Assembly: GCF_030272615.1 (NCBI RefSeq)
Contig: NC_081414.1
Coordinates: forward strand, 782,292,119 to 782,356,118
Length of the DNA stretch: 64,000 nucleotides
Source of the DNA: Cryptomeria japonica
Taxonomy: Eukaryota > Streptophyta > Pinopsida > Cupressales > Cupressaceae
Direction of reading: 5' to 3'
In this document: positions 12,146 to 23,481 of the stretch, piece after piece
How the letters are laid out: each line of letters starts with the position of its first letter
Position numbering within the stretch: the first letter of the stretch is position 1
The notes under the pieces: model-generated
Seen by the model: only the letters and a program-made list of their open reading frames with translations
Database searches by the model: none
What the model was told of the DNA's origin: nothing
Position numbers and translations under genes: made by a program

Positions 12146-12999
12146 ATGGAAGCAACACAATCTTCTTTTCCTACTTTTATTCTAAATCCTACATTTGCTG
12201 AGGTCAAGGACTATCCTAGGCCAATTTTCAAGTGATGCCCACATATTACTAGTTTGGATGATTCAGTTGGTGCATTTTCCCGTGTCTTGGAAGGAGTCAT
12301 ATATGTTGAAGATATCAGAGCTTACAATCACTGTCATATTGAGGATTTGGGAACCAGTGATATTAAGAGCATGTACATGAGTGAGCTAATTGGATATTCT
12401 AAAAATATTAAGCCCGAGTATCAACATATTGAGGATCTAGAGTTTACCAGCATTCTGGATATTCTAGAATTCAAAGATGAGATTGTCGGATACGTTTTAA
12501 GGAAAGTTCTTGGAGAATTTATCTAGCTGTATAGACCATATAAGATCTCAAGGAGGAAATCAGGGCAATCACCAGTTTACCACAAGTTGGATAACGTCCA
12601 GAGAAGAAGGTTTCTGGTGATCATGTCAATAAGATTACTGGCACAACATCGGACAAGTGATCAATGAGGGTTAGCACTATTGACCGACATAGACATTAGA
12701 TTCAGAAGCATAATTATTGGTTATAAGGTAACTTAATCAAACTGTGTTAATTCAGTTTCTAGTTCCTACATTTACACAACACATAAAATGATGAGGGAGA
12801 ATGAGAAGTTAGATCTTTGTGGATAGTGTAGCGTCCTAAAATTGTGACACTTGCAATTTCGACTGCATTTCGGTCTTCACGATGGCGACGCAACACGGAA
12901 CCTGAATGGAGACCCCGAAACCTGTTTATGACACCAAAAACTGCATTTTCAAGCACCCTGGCCTGAACCTCCTTTGCACCCTACTGTCCCGGGAGATGG

Positions 13000-13092
13000 G
13001 ACCAGAGCGCCTAGTGCCCTGGTCCTTCAAGACCAGGGCGCCCAGCACCCTGGTCCTTCAGGACCAGGGCGCCCAGTGCCCTGGTCCCTGGC
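13000..13092. repeat. 31-bp palindromic tandem repeats in G1 LTR
   Basis: CCCTGGTCC recurs at 13017, 13048 and 13079 (period 31). Each unit contains an inverted repeat of GGACCAGGGCGC type around TTCA, so the array can fold into GC-rich hairpins. The matching place in the 3' LTR (about 19470-19525) has one unit fewer. Confidence 0.85.
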
Positions 13093-13210
13093 CCTATTTT
13101 GGGCCCAGTCTCCTATGGGACTTCGGGTCTTTTTGTTTGCAAATTGGAAATTAATGTTTCCTGGTCGGCCCAAGGTCGGAAAAATCAGTCTATTAACCCT
13201 AATTGGCAAG

Positions 13211-13218
13211 TATATAAA
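13211..13218 (+). promoter_or_regulatory. TATA box of G1 LTR
   Basis: TATATAAA in a GC-richer context, repeated identically in the 3' LTR at 19646-19653. It is the likely RNA polymerase II promoter, placing the transcript start some 30 bp downstream, near the CATTCAAG tandem. Confidence 0.6.
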
Positions 13219-13541
13219 CTACATTTTCTCTCTCATTTTGGGAAAGAAGATGAATGGGGAAAAAGGTGGAAACAACATTCAAGCATTCAAGCATTCAAGC
13301 ATTCTTTCAAGCAATTGATCATTCTAAGTCTCCATTCAAGGCTAAGTGTTGCATTCAAGACAAGGATTCAACCATTGAAGAGGAGATCACTTACTACATA
13401 CTACTACAACATACAACATGCAACATCTATACCTTCGCACATAAGGATACAAACATCCTTAGAACAAGGTATTAGTACTTGTTTTACATTACAGACATTT
13501 ACATTTACAGCATTGCTCATTTCTTGGTTAATTCCAAAACT

Positions 13542-13566
13542 GGGGTTTGACCTAAAGGCAAACCCC
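13542..13566. other. Conserved LTR stem-loop
   Basis: GGGGTTTG and CAAACCCC form a perfect 8-bp stem (with CCT/AGG able to extend it past a bulged A). The same structure is at 19977-20001 in the 3' LTR and, modified, in G2 (48308-48331) and G3 (63526-63547). Confidence 0.7.
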
Positions 13567-14089
13567 TAATCCCTAACCCCCCAATCATCTTCACTTTTCT
13601 GTGTGTAGGTTGTAGGTACGCGGCTGAAATTGAAGATCTAGAATCCTTGTGCAGAGATGAACAGATCCCCCTTCGTTTCGCGGATTTTTCGGAGGACCGT
13701 GGCGCTCGGGCACCATCGTCCCGGCAACTTTCGCTCAAATTTGCAGGTCAGCGCTGTATCGACATTTTACTGCTAATTCCAGGTCCACAGCTTCATCCTA
13801 TATCCCTAACTCAGTTTATAAGAGAATCTTTCTCACTTTCTATGCATTCCTAGCTTAATTCTTCTATGCACATTCTTTACAAAAGAGGGTAGCTTTGCTG
13901 TCTTAACCCTTGAAACTCATTTAGCATCCAATCTTGCATTGCGTGGGATTGGATCTTGTGGGTTTCAACCCCTCTTTTGAATGTAAAGTCTCCCAAGTGA
14001 AAACCATCAACCCTAGCAACCTCCCTTCTCTCTCCTTGGAGTTGGAAGAGGGGAGAGCAACTAGGGTTCGACCGATTTTCCGCTTTACA

Positions 14090-15270
14090 TTTTGGTGAAC
14101 CCGACGTGAACATCCTTTCTGATTATTCATGGTTAGATCTGAAAATTGGATTCCTTGATTACATTTCCATGTTTGATCTTTTGCAAATTTTAGAGGTTAA
14201 TTGCATAAAAACCCTAAATTTTCTTTTTAGTAATTAAGCTTGTGAAATGTCTAAATGTTAATGCTTGTTTTAGATCTACCCTTCTATTACAAATTATCAG
14301 TTCATATTTGTGCTTTAATTTTGAAAATTAAGTGGTTAAGTGTCAAAACCCTAATTTTTGAAACCCTCTTGATTCAACCTTTGTCCGACAATTTCATTGA
14401 TCAAAACATCTCCAAACCAGCTGTAACTTTGGATTCCGCAATAAAATCACAATATTTTTCATCCCTGAAAATTTGGAAAAAAGTTGTGAGGACCGTGTGC
14501 ACTCCGAGTGCCATTGTCCCCGACATTTTTTTTGAAATTTCGGGAGCTAGATCTTACTGTATTTTCCTGCTAAAATCCAGAATTTTGGCTGATTTTATCA
14601 ATTATAATAGTTTCAAAATTACAGTCAAAGTTGGTCTTGTGATTGCTTGGTTTAAGGCTTCTAAACATTCAAAAATCATTGAAATTGAAATTTTGTGTCA
14701 AAATTGTGTTCTTACTGCCCTAAATCTGAAAAGTGTGTTTGCATTCATTTGAAATTTCAGTGCTTTATTCAAATTCTTGCAATTTGTGACTTTTGAAATT
14801 AAGTGCTTAATTACAACAACTTTAATTTCCGCTTTCAAAATTGAATTTTGCATGAAATTGAGTCGATTTTCAAATTTCAAAATTTGCATTGCTTTTGGCA
14901 TTCCCTCTAAAATCATAAAATTCAAAATTTCAGTTTCCCTCTCTTTTTCAAAATTCAAATTTTGCATTTCTTGACAATATTGGTAGGGTTCAATTTCGAG
15001 ATTGCAACTTTAATTTGGCCTATCTACAGATTGTATAATCACTCAATTTTTTCAGATTAGCTTTAAAATCATCATAACTTTCATCCCTGCAAATTTCGAA
15101 AAAAGTTGCCGGGACCGTGTGCACTCCGAAGCGCCACGGTCCCTGACATTTTTTTTGAAATTTCGGGAGATTGTCCTGATTATATTTAACAGCTTAAATC
15201 CAGAAGATTGGCTGATTTTACTAAAAATTGCTACCTCTAAAATTCAAAATCTTCTCTCTCTTTCTAGTGC
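14090..15270 (+). other. G1 leader with putative primer site and repeated module
   Basis: About 1.2 kb of AT-rich leader. It opens with TTTGGTGAACCCGACGTGAA (from 14091), in primer-site position; I could not assign the tRNA. Two copies of a roughly 130-bp module (about 14400-14560 and 15050-15175) share 'aaaaaagttg', 'ggaccgtgtgcactccga' and 'tttttttgaaatttcgggag'. A relative of this module sits inside the G2 LTRs. No coding potential is evident. Confidence 0.6.
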
Positions 15271-18200
15271 ATGAGTTTTACAACAATAAGCCCTACTTCC
15301 ACTATTCCCATTAGACGAAGCCATAGAATTAAGTCTTTCCGAGGTTTAACTACTGAGGAGATGGAACCTAATTTGAATAGCCTTTTTAACGAGGACATGG
15401 GTAATTCCTCTAATCCTCCTAATGATGAAGAAGCTCTCCATGAGGTTTCTGAAGAACAACTTTCGAAATTGGATAACCAATTTGACGATTTTCGACAATG
15501 GATGTCTCAAGAATACCCCGATAGTCAAGCTCTTCCTTTAATTGAGGGTCTAAAACGTATGCTTCAAAGTGATAAGAATGGAATTGATATTTTGCGTGGT
15601 ATTGCACACATTGTGGATTCAAATGTGATGCCTATAAAGAGTTGTGCCGAAAATTTAGGTTATACACAACCTCCTACTCAAGTCAATCATTCTATTCCTT
15701 TGACGACTCCTATTGCTAGCATACCTACCTTTACATCAAACATAATGACTACTTCTATACAAGACATTCCTCCTGTGATCACCAGTCATGGGGGCAATCC
15801 TTCTTCTTCAATTAACCCTCTTCCTTCATTTAATCCAACTTCTTCATTCATTCCTTCAATGAGTGTCCCTATTACATCTCCACAAATGAACATGACGCAA
15901 GGGGGCAATTCATTTAACTATTCCATTCCTCCTTGTAGTGTTCCTCCTGTCCAATCATCTCCTATGACTAATTATCATAGAGTCCCACCACCTTACTCTT
16001 TACCTTCTTTCAATGACATAACACCTCCATCTCAATCTAACACATCTAATATGAATTCTTCGACTGAAGCGACCATTAACAATCTTGCACAAACTGTCTC
16101 TTCTTTACAGCAACAAATTGCCGCTATGAATCAATCTAAGTTTAGTGTGCCCACATTTGATGTTGCGAGCCCACTTTCTCTTGACATTGTTCGAGCTATT
16201 CCCCCTAAACATGTTGAAATCCCGCATTTGGAGCTTTATAATGGTAAAGGTGATCCTCTAACACATGTTAAGACTTTTCAAACAATTTGTATCGATTTTG
16301 CTTATGACGAAAGGTTGCTTGCAAAATTGTTTACTTGAACATTAAGAGACAAAGCCCTACATTTCATTGGTACATATAAGCATTTGTATGCTCAAATTTC
16401 TTTTCCAATGCCTGATAATGATATTCAAAGAATCTTTATTTCTAATTTACAAAAAGATATTCGAGACAAACTCCTGTTTTCTGAGTTTACTTCTTTCCAA
16501 CAGTTGTGTGCAACTCTTCACAATTATCAACTGACTGTGAGTCAAATGGAACAATCACATTCTATGGCTCTGAGTGATAAGGGTGATAGCAGTCAACAAC
16601 CATTTGGGAAGTTTAAACCGAACAGAGATTCCATTAAATTCAATGAAAACATCATCAACAACAATGTGAATGCAGCATCAGGTGTGCCTCCTATTTCTAA
16701 ATTTTTCAAGAAAGAAAGAAAGTATACTCCTTTGAATGAATCATTGCATAGTATTCTGAATAAGTTATTGGAACAAAATGTGCTTACTCTTCCTCCTATA
16801 AGGCAAATTGATCCTGCAAAGATTACTTCACCTTATTTTGATAACAAATCTTTTTGTCAATTTCATCATCAGCCTGGGCATGATACTGAAAAATGTTTTT
16901 CTTTAAAGGGTAAAATTCAAGATTTGATTGATAATAATACTATCTCTGTTTCTGGAGTGAATGATAAAGGCAACACATCTGTAGCTCCTCCTAACCAAAA
17001 TCTTCAAATTTTTACTGATCCATTACCTTCTCATACCTCTAATGCAATTGAGTCTAATGATTCCTCTCTCTCATCTGATGGTCTTGTGTCTATGACTCCG
17101 AATGTGATTAACTTTGTAGAGCAGCAAGAAAACCCTAAAGAATCTTCCATCACATTTGATTCTAGTGAAACTATCAGGGCACCTGATGGTCCTTTATACA
17201 TAGTTGCAAAAGTCAAGAATACACCTTGTCGTGGAGTGCTTATTGATCCTTCGTGCATGGTTAATGTTATTACTGAAGAATTTCTTTTTACTTTGCAATT
17301 GAATCGAATGATCTATGACAAAACAGATGTGATTGTGAAATTATTTGATGCATTTTCTTCTCCTGCAATTGGTTCTATTACATTACCTATTGAAGTTCAT
17401 AACAAATCCCTTGATGTGAACTTTGCTATTATTCCTTCATCCGAACAATTTCGTGTGAAGCTTGGCTATCCTTGGCTATCTTCCATGAAAGCTATTGCTT
17501 CTCCTATTCATAAGTGTTTGAAATTTCCCCCATAATGGTGAAGTTGTTATTGTCAATCATAGTCTCTTTAAACCAGCTGAAAGAACTTCTAGCATTCCTA
17601 TTGATTATTTTTGGCCTAAACAATTCCAATCTCTTCCTCCGCGAAGTGATCATCTTTTCAAATCTTATCAAAAATGGAAAACAGATATGATCCTATCTTT
17701 AAGTGAACCTAGAACACCCAAACTTGACATTCCTATTGTTCTTGAGAAGGAAGTTCTTCCTTTGAAAGATAAAACTAATATCTTTCCTCAAGAAGATTCC
17801 CAACCCATCCCTATGGATGTGACTATGTCTATGCCTAATAAACCTTCTAAGAGTAGACCTATACCTCCTCGTCATGATGGACTTGGTCTCCTTCCTAAAC
17901 CAAATATTCCTCCTTTATATGGAGCAGTTCCTCCTCCTTCTTTTTATAGAGAGAAGAGACCTTCTTCTTCTCCTATTATCCAGCCTAAGAGACCACAACC
18001 TAAACACCCAAGTGATAAGGATGAGAACATTCCTCCTCCTCAATCTTCTCCACTTCCTACTAAGACTAGATGAAATCGTTCTGCACGCGAACGTCGATGA
18101 AAGCGTTGTCTTAGAGCTCAAGCAACTGCTTCTCAAACTTTACAATCTCCAAAAACACCTTCAACAAGCATTATTCCATTTTCTCCAAAATCTCCTAAAC

Positions 18201-18547
18201 ATAAGATGCATGATGGTCTTGATCCTGTCCGAATTAAAGACCTTATTTTTATAAATCTTGATGATGCTATAGATGAAAATGATATTCATGATGAAAATGT
18301 TACTCCTCTTGCTTCTGATAGTGAATATGAACTTGTTGATATTGATAACCATTTATCTAATGAATTTTCTAAAGCACTTATCCTAGCTCCTAGACAAGAA
18401 CAACGTGGCTTGGAACATGAACATAGCCTTTGTTTGGATCTTGTGATAGCTCCATCTACTGTGTTGGATGTTCCTCCTCTAGCGTGTTCCCTTCCTTCCC
18501 GAAACATTGATCAGCAAGATCGGGGGGTAGATGACGTGCTAGACTAG
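15271..18547 (+). pseudogene. G1 gag-protease polyprotein with unknown C-terminal tail
   Basis: The start ATG at 15271 is close to the leader end. Residues 1-290 are Ser/Pro/Thr-rich with a coiled-coil patch. The capsid-type region begins near PHLELYNGKGDPLTHV. One TGA at 16336 lies where Trp is expected, then the same frame continues through the capsid end, a CCHC-like finger FCQFHHQPGHDTEKC (about 16855-16900) and a retropepsin-like segment. In that segment the usual D-T/S-G reads DPS (GVLIDPSCMVNVI, about 17237-17275). A one-base slip at the C run 17526-17530 shifts frame. The Pro-rich tail runs to a stop at 18545 after VDDVLD, with CGA-to-TGA stops near 18071. The finger and protease style point to the Tat/Ogre side of Ty3/gypsy. 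Without pol it is non-autonomous. Confidence 0.82.
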
Positions 18548-19291
18548 TTACATTAGCATAGCAGATTCTCTCCTCCTCTCTTGTGTTACTTCTTCTATAT
18601 GTTATTCTCATTCTTCTATTTGTTGTCCTTAGTGTTGTCTACTTGAGGACAATGCAAAGCATTGAGATCTCTTTTGGTCTCTCTCATGTTGACTCAAAAG
18701 ACACATGTGTTCCCTTCTTCTAGGTGACCTTCCTTGATTGGGGAATGAAGAACAATTATGCATACATACATATGATATATATACATGACTTATCATACAG
18801 CATATTGACCCCGAGGAAAGCGAAGTCACCTCATGCTTTGTGTTTTGTGTCTATTATCCTTGGGTTTATCTCACACTTGGGGGCTAAATCCTTGCGATAA
18901 CGTGCTCCTTTCCTTTCTCATTTCTTATGTGTATCACTACGTTAAAACAATCACCCCCGTTGAGGCATGTGCGATCGCTTTAACGTAGGGGGGTATACAC
19001 CCTGTCTATCCCTTCAAGATACTTGAAAATTTCTTGGAGAACTTAGCTTTTCCTTGAAAATTTTTGGTATTTCTCTTGCATGACTCATAGTGAGAGAACC
19101 TTACTACTGACAGTCATGGTTCTCCCTCGTGATCTTCCCTTTTACCTTGTCAATCGAAGTCGTAAGATCCTTAGTCCACTGGGGGCTTGGTGTGTCTTGC
19201 CTCCTTGACGTGGTGAAAGTTTTTCAATATTGTTTCCTTGTACTTTACCGGAAGTATGAGCATACATACTCCCGCTAAAGTGGGGGCTAAA
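18548..19291 (+). other. G1 3' untranslated region and polypurine tract
   Basis: 744 bp without a gene. It ends in GCTAAAGTGGGGGCTAAA (19274-19291), the plus-strand primer tract, which is identical in core to that of G2. Two more look-alike tracts occur upstream: CTTGGGGGCTAAA near 18876 and CACTGGGGGCTTGG near 19178. Confidence 0.7.
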
Positions 19292-20525
19292 TGTAGCGTC
19301 CTAAAATTGTGACACTTGCAATTTCGACTACATTTCAGTCTTCAAGATGGCAACACAACACGGAACCTGAATGGAGACCCCGAAACCTGTTTATGACACC
19401 AAAAACTGCATTTTCAAGCACCCTGGCCTGAACCTCCTTTGCACCCTACTATCCCGGGAGATGGGACCAGAGCGCCCAACACCCTGGTCCTTCAGGACCA
19501 GGGCGCCCAGTGCCCTGGTCCCTGGCCCTATTTTGGGCCCAGTCTCCTATGGGACTTCGGGTCTTTTTGTTTGCAAATTGGAAATTAATGTTTCCTGGTC
19601 GGCCCCAAGGTCGGAAAAATCAGTCTATTAACCCTAATTGGCAAGTATATAAACTACATTTTCTCTCTCATTTTGGGAAAGAAGATGAATGGGGAAAAAG
19701 GTGGAAACAACATTCAAGCATTCAAGCATTCAAGCATTCTTTCAAGCAATTGATCATTCTAAGTCTCCATTCAAGGCTAAGTGTTGCATTCAAGACAAGG
19801 ATTCAACCATTGAAGAGGAGATCAATTACTACATACTACTACAACATACAACATACAACATCTATACCTTCGCACATAAGGATACAAACATCCTTACAAC
19901 AAGGTATTAGTACTTGTTTTACATTACAGACATTTACATTTACAACATTGCTCATTTCTTGGTTAATTCCAAAACTGGGGTTTGACCTAAAGGCAAACCC
20001 CTAATCCCTAACCCCCCAATCGTCTTCACTTTTCTGTGTGTAGGTTGCAGGTACGTGGCTGAAATTGAAGATCTGGAATCCTTGTGCAGAGACGAACAGA
20101 TCCCCCTTCGTTTCGCGGATTTTTCGGAGGACCGTGGCGCTCGGGCGCCATCGTCCTGGCAACTTTCGCTCAAATTTGCAGGTCAGCACCATATCGACAT
20201 TTTACTGCTAAGTCCAGGTCCGCAGCTTCATCCTATATCCCTAACTCAGTTTATAAGCGAATCTTTCTCACTTTCTATGCATTCCTAGCTTAATTCTTCT
20301 ATGCACATTCTTTACAAAAGAGGGTAGCTTTGCTGTCTTAACCCTTGAAACTCATTTAGCATCCAATCTTGCATTGCGTGGGATTGGATCTTATGGGTTT
20401 CAACCCCTCTTTTGAATGTAAAGTCTCCCAAGTGAAAACCATCAACCCTTACCAACCTCCCTTCTCTCTCCTTGGAGTTGGAAGAGGGGAGAGCAACTAG
20501 GGTTCGACCGATTTTCCGCTTTACA
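19292..20525 (+). repeat. G1 3' LTR
   Basis: 1234 bp and almost identical to 12827-14089 apart from one missing 31-bp palindromic unit and scattered substitutions. Ends CGCTTTACA against the duplicated GATAG. Confidence 0.92.
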
Positions 20526-22984
20526 GATAGATATTGGATGAATTGTTAATTAACCTAGGGAAGATCAAAGAAGAGAAAAAGGGAAAATTCTGGTATGAAA
20601 ATTGTATTGTCTATTTGATGCTATTTTTCATTAATGAAACTCCTGGTTTGGGAAGAGACAATGGGAATTTGATATCTCGGTAGGAAGGCAACTAAAAAAA
20701 TCTATTGGGAGTTTGGGTAGTTAGTTAGATGACAAAATATGGGGTTACCTTAAGGCATTCCAAAAGTCTATGAATTCTAGGGACAGGGTTCTAAAGCACA
20801 TTGCTGATAAATTCTTAAACAAGATATGCTTCATGGTCAAGAAAGATGAAACTTTGATGGAGATAGTTAAGCCGTGAAAGATTTGGATTGAAGAGATGGG
20901 TTATGAAGTCAATGCACTTGAATTCTAGATGCTTATGATAAGTTGCTAATTGATACACCCATTGATGAAAATGTAAAAACCTTTGGTACTCCTAAGAAGA
21001 AGAAGAAAGATGTTGAAATAGAGTTTAACCAGAAGAAGAGGGAGAAGAAGCAGGGGAAGGCAAGCAAGTTTGTGGAAAAGGTATCATAGGATGTCAAGGT
21101 ATTAATTGATGTTGTTCTGAAAAAAGGAAGGAAGAGAAAAGAACCAAAAATTATTATTAAGCCTATTCTATTAGAATCTGGATCTAATGATGACACACCC
21201 TTAGCATTCAAGAGGGTATTAAGGAAGAAAACTAAAGAAACTAATGTGGAAGCAAAGAAGCAACCGGTTAGGAAAGTTACATTCGATGTACCGACAAAGA
21301 AGAAAGAACCAAAAGAAACACCTTCTGCCCCATCCGATACTGGAAGAAGGAAGAAGATGGATGACATTGATCTAGCACTTGACATTAGTAATGTAACTAG
21401 TATTCCACCCAAGGCTTGTGCAAAAGTAGTAGATAAAATAACCAAAGATGGTATGTTAAATAATGTACAATTTTATTTTGAGCATTTGGATGATGGTGAA
21501 CAAAGAGAAGTAGAGGAAGCAGTTTTATTATATTTAGATATATATAAGAAAGCCTTGTTAGAAATTGAAAATCAAATACCAACTTAGTTATATGATAAAT
21601 TAGATGCTAGAATATTATTATCAATGGAGGAGGACAAGAATATAAAGATTAAATAGTTGTTATCTATGTGTGCAACTATTACTCCAGAGGAGTTGAACAG
21701 GATACTTGAGATTGCAGACAAGAATTATTTTCATAGCAAATAGAGAATAGTAAGTCTTATGTTAGGTATGGTCAGTGACATAGTCACTGAGACCCACAAG
21801 GCATGGGTTCAATTCTTTGCAACAAACCTTGGTTTTCATACTTTACCGACAGATAAAACAGATACTAGACAAACATCCTAGTTGAAGGGACACGTAAAAG
21901 TATAATGGATACCACATCTACAATTTTAAAACATATTAAGATATTGGATATTGAGTTCCAGGTAGAATCTAATGTACATAATATAGAGACAATACTGAAA
22001 AATGTAGATATACCGACAGATTCAAAGAGTGTATAGGTTGCTAATGTTGAGGACAATAGTCCTCTGGATCATAATGTATAGGTTGGAGACACAGTCTATA
22101 AGGAGGAAACAATAGTTACTATTACTGCACCAAGTGGCGAAGCCACTTGTGCAAGTGAGGAAGCTATAAGAGTTCAAGCATTAGAGGAGAAGAAAGGAGA
22201 ATCCAACAAGGAACCGGTAGCGAGCCCATAATTGTTGTCAATTTACACCTCATAGGTTGAACATAAAAGAATTACTAAGATGAGTTCTACTAAGCTCATG
22301 ATGATGGATGCATAGAAAATGATGAAGGAAGGATCTATGCATAAAGGAGTCATTGATCAGTCAATCACAGTATTCCATAGACTTATCCCGGAGTGCAATT
22401 TTGACAAAGATGCAAGCTCATCTATCAAGCTTAAAGTAATTGCATAAAATATTTCAAAGGAATTTCAATCTTTACAACAGATATCAAATTGACAAGCACT
22501 GGAAAGGTTTACATAGGCCAAGAGAGAAACTTTTGATTGGATTATTGAGTCAAAGAGGAAGGAGATTAATGATAAGCTAAAGTTGATTGATAATGCATTA
22601 AGGTAGTGTACTAATATCTATAGAGTATGTTGTAACATAGGTTTACTTTTACCAGATTTAGATAAAAAGATTAAGGATACTCAGTAGGAGATTATAGGTA
22701 TAGTCAGTTCTGATGGGTCACATTCATTAACTAAGTCTATTGATGGTTAGATTTTAGGTTTGGAAGATCAAGTTTTATCTCTTGAGAGGGATAAAGATAA
22801 AATTATAAGCAGAGCTAGAGGTCTTAGAGGATTGGTGAGTCCCCAGTTAGATTTATTAAGAGTATATAAGAAGGAGTGTATAGATTTGGTTGGTAATCCC
22901 ACACTGACAGAATTTAATGAAAAAGAGTCATATGCCCATATACTAAATGGAATTGTATCTATTTCCAGAACAATTAAATCATGA

Positions 22985-23314
22985 TGGGATACCTATCTAG
23001 AGCTTTTGGAGAAAACCTATCCAGAAATCTTTAAGTATATTCATCTCGGGTAAGGTATTTTGGGATATTCTTTGTACAGTATTTCATTCTTCATCCTGAT
23101 TTTTGGTATTTTTTTGGCTTTAATGTCAAAAGGGGAGTATAGGTGAAAAATATATTCTTCACATCAGGAGATATGGAGGTATGGAGTACTTTATATTGAT
23201 CATGATCTCAGATGGATATTCTACTTAGGACGAGCACTCTCAGGATGAAACCAGTAAATGGAAACCATTATTATTTTTCACATGAGTGTTGCCATCAATG
23301 CCAAAGGGGGATAT
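22985..23314 (+). other. Element B 3' untranslated region and purine tract
   Basis: 330 bp without a gene. The last part reads TGTTGCCATCAATGCC then AAAGGGGGATAT directly before the LTR. This is the same word order as in A, D and the autonomous copia J. Confidence 0.75.
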
Positions 23315-23481
23315 TATTAGAAATTGACAATCAATTGATTGGTTTCAATAATTATCATTGATGGCAACATGGGCCAGATTCATATTTTGGTTTGGTTGAT
23401 TACCGGTAGACACTTCACTAGCACCGGCACCGGCACCAGCATGTATCTTCACCGATTGGAAGGAATTCTTTCAGTATCGGC
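23315..23481 (+). repeat. Element B 3' LTR, left part
   Basis: 167 bp matching the start of the LTR at 9677, cut at 23481 by element C. It resumes at 31162-31943 and ends TTCCAACA before the CATAC duplication. Confidence 0.88.

Larger units (their letters stand above)
12827..14089 (+). repeat. G1 5' LTR
   Basis: 1263 bp. It contains a GC-rich 31-bp tandem/palindromic block (13000-13092), a TATA box (13211-13218), a short CATTCAAG tandem (about 13276-13300) and a conserved hairpin (13542-13566). It is about 30 bp longer than the 3' LTR because it carries one more 31-bp unit. Confidence 0.92.
12827..20525 (+). mobile_element. Element G1: RT-less gypsy-like LTR retrotransposon
   Basis: 7.7-kb element with LTRs 12827-14089 (1263 bp) and 19292-20525 (1234 bp), flanked by GATAG (12822-12826 and 20526-20530). 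LTR ends are TGTAGCGTCC and CGCTTTACA. The 5' LTR is followed by TTTGGTGAACCCGACGTGAA and the 3' LTR is preceded by GCTAAAGTGGGGGCTAAA. The interior encodes only one gag-protease-tail protein of about 1090 codons. There is no reverse transcriptase, RNase H or integrase, although the element is long and fairly young (few LTR differences by eye). Confidence 0.92.
12146..22984 (+). pseudogene. Element B second gene (ORF2), split by G1
   Basis: Begins at ATG 12146. VEDIRAYNHCHIEDLG (about 12306-12353) is the signature of the N-terminal domain shared with C and D. The gene runs into G1 at 12826 and resumes at 20531, after the duplicated GATAG. It then shows MGYEVNALEF (about 20900), a basic linker, DGEQREVEEAVLLYL (about 21500-21545) and a C-terminal coiled coil ending at 22984. 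TAG codons interrupt it repeatedly (21585 and three more in the next 300 bases in one frame), and at least one frameshift is present. Function is unknown. The four-copy conservation suggests it once mattered to the element. Confidence 0.7.

Noticed and set aside
12906-13569. Several overlapping readings within the G1 LTRs, repeated at 19371-20004
   Set aside because: LTR regulatory sequence. The frames change between the two LTR copies and no domain is recognisable.
14255-14974. Readings of 165 and 89 residues in the G1 leader
   Set aside because: AT-rich leader with repeated cis-modules. No recognisable domain, and both strands are open by composition.
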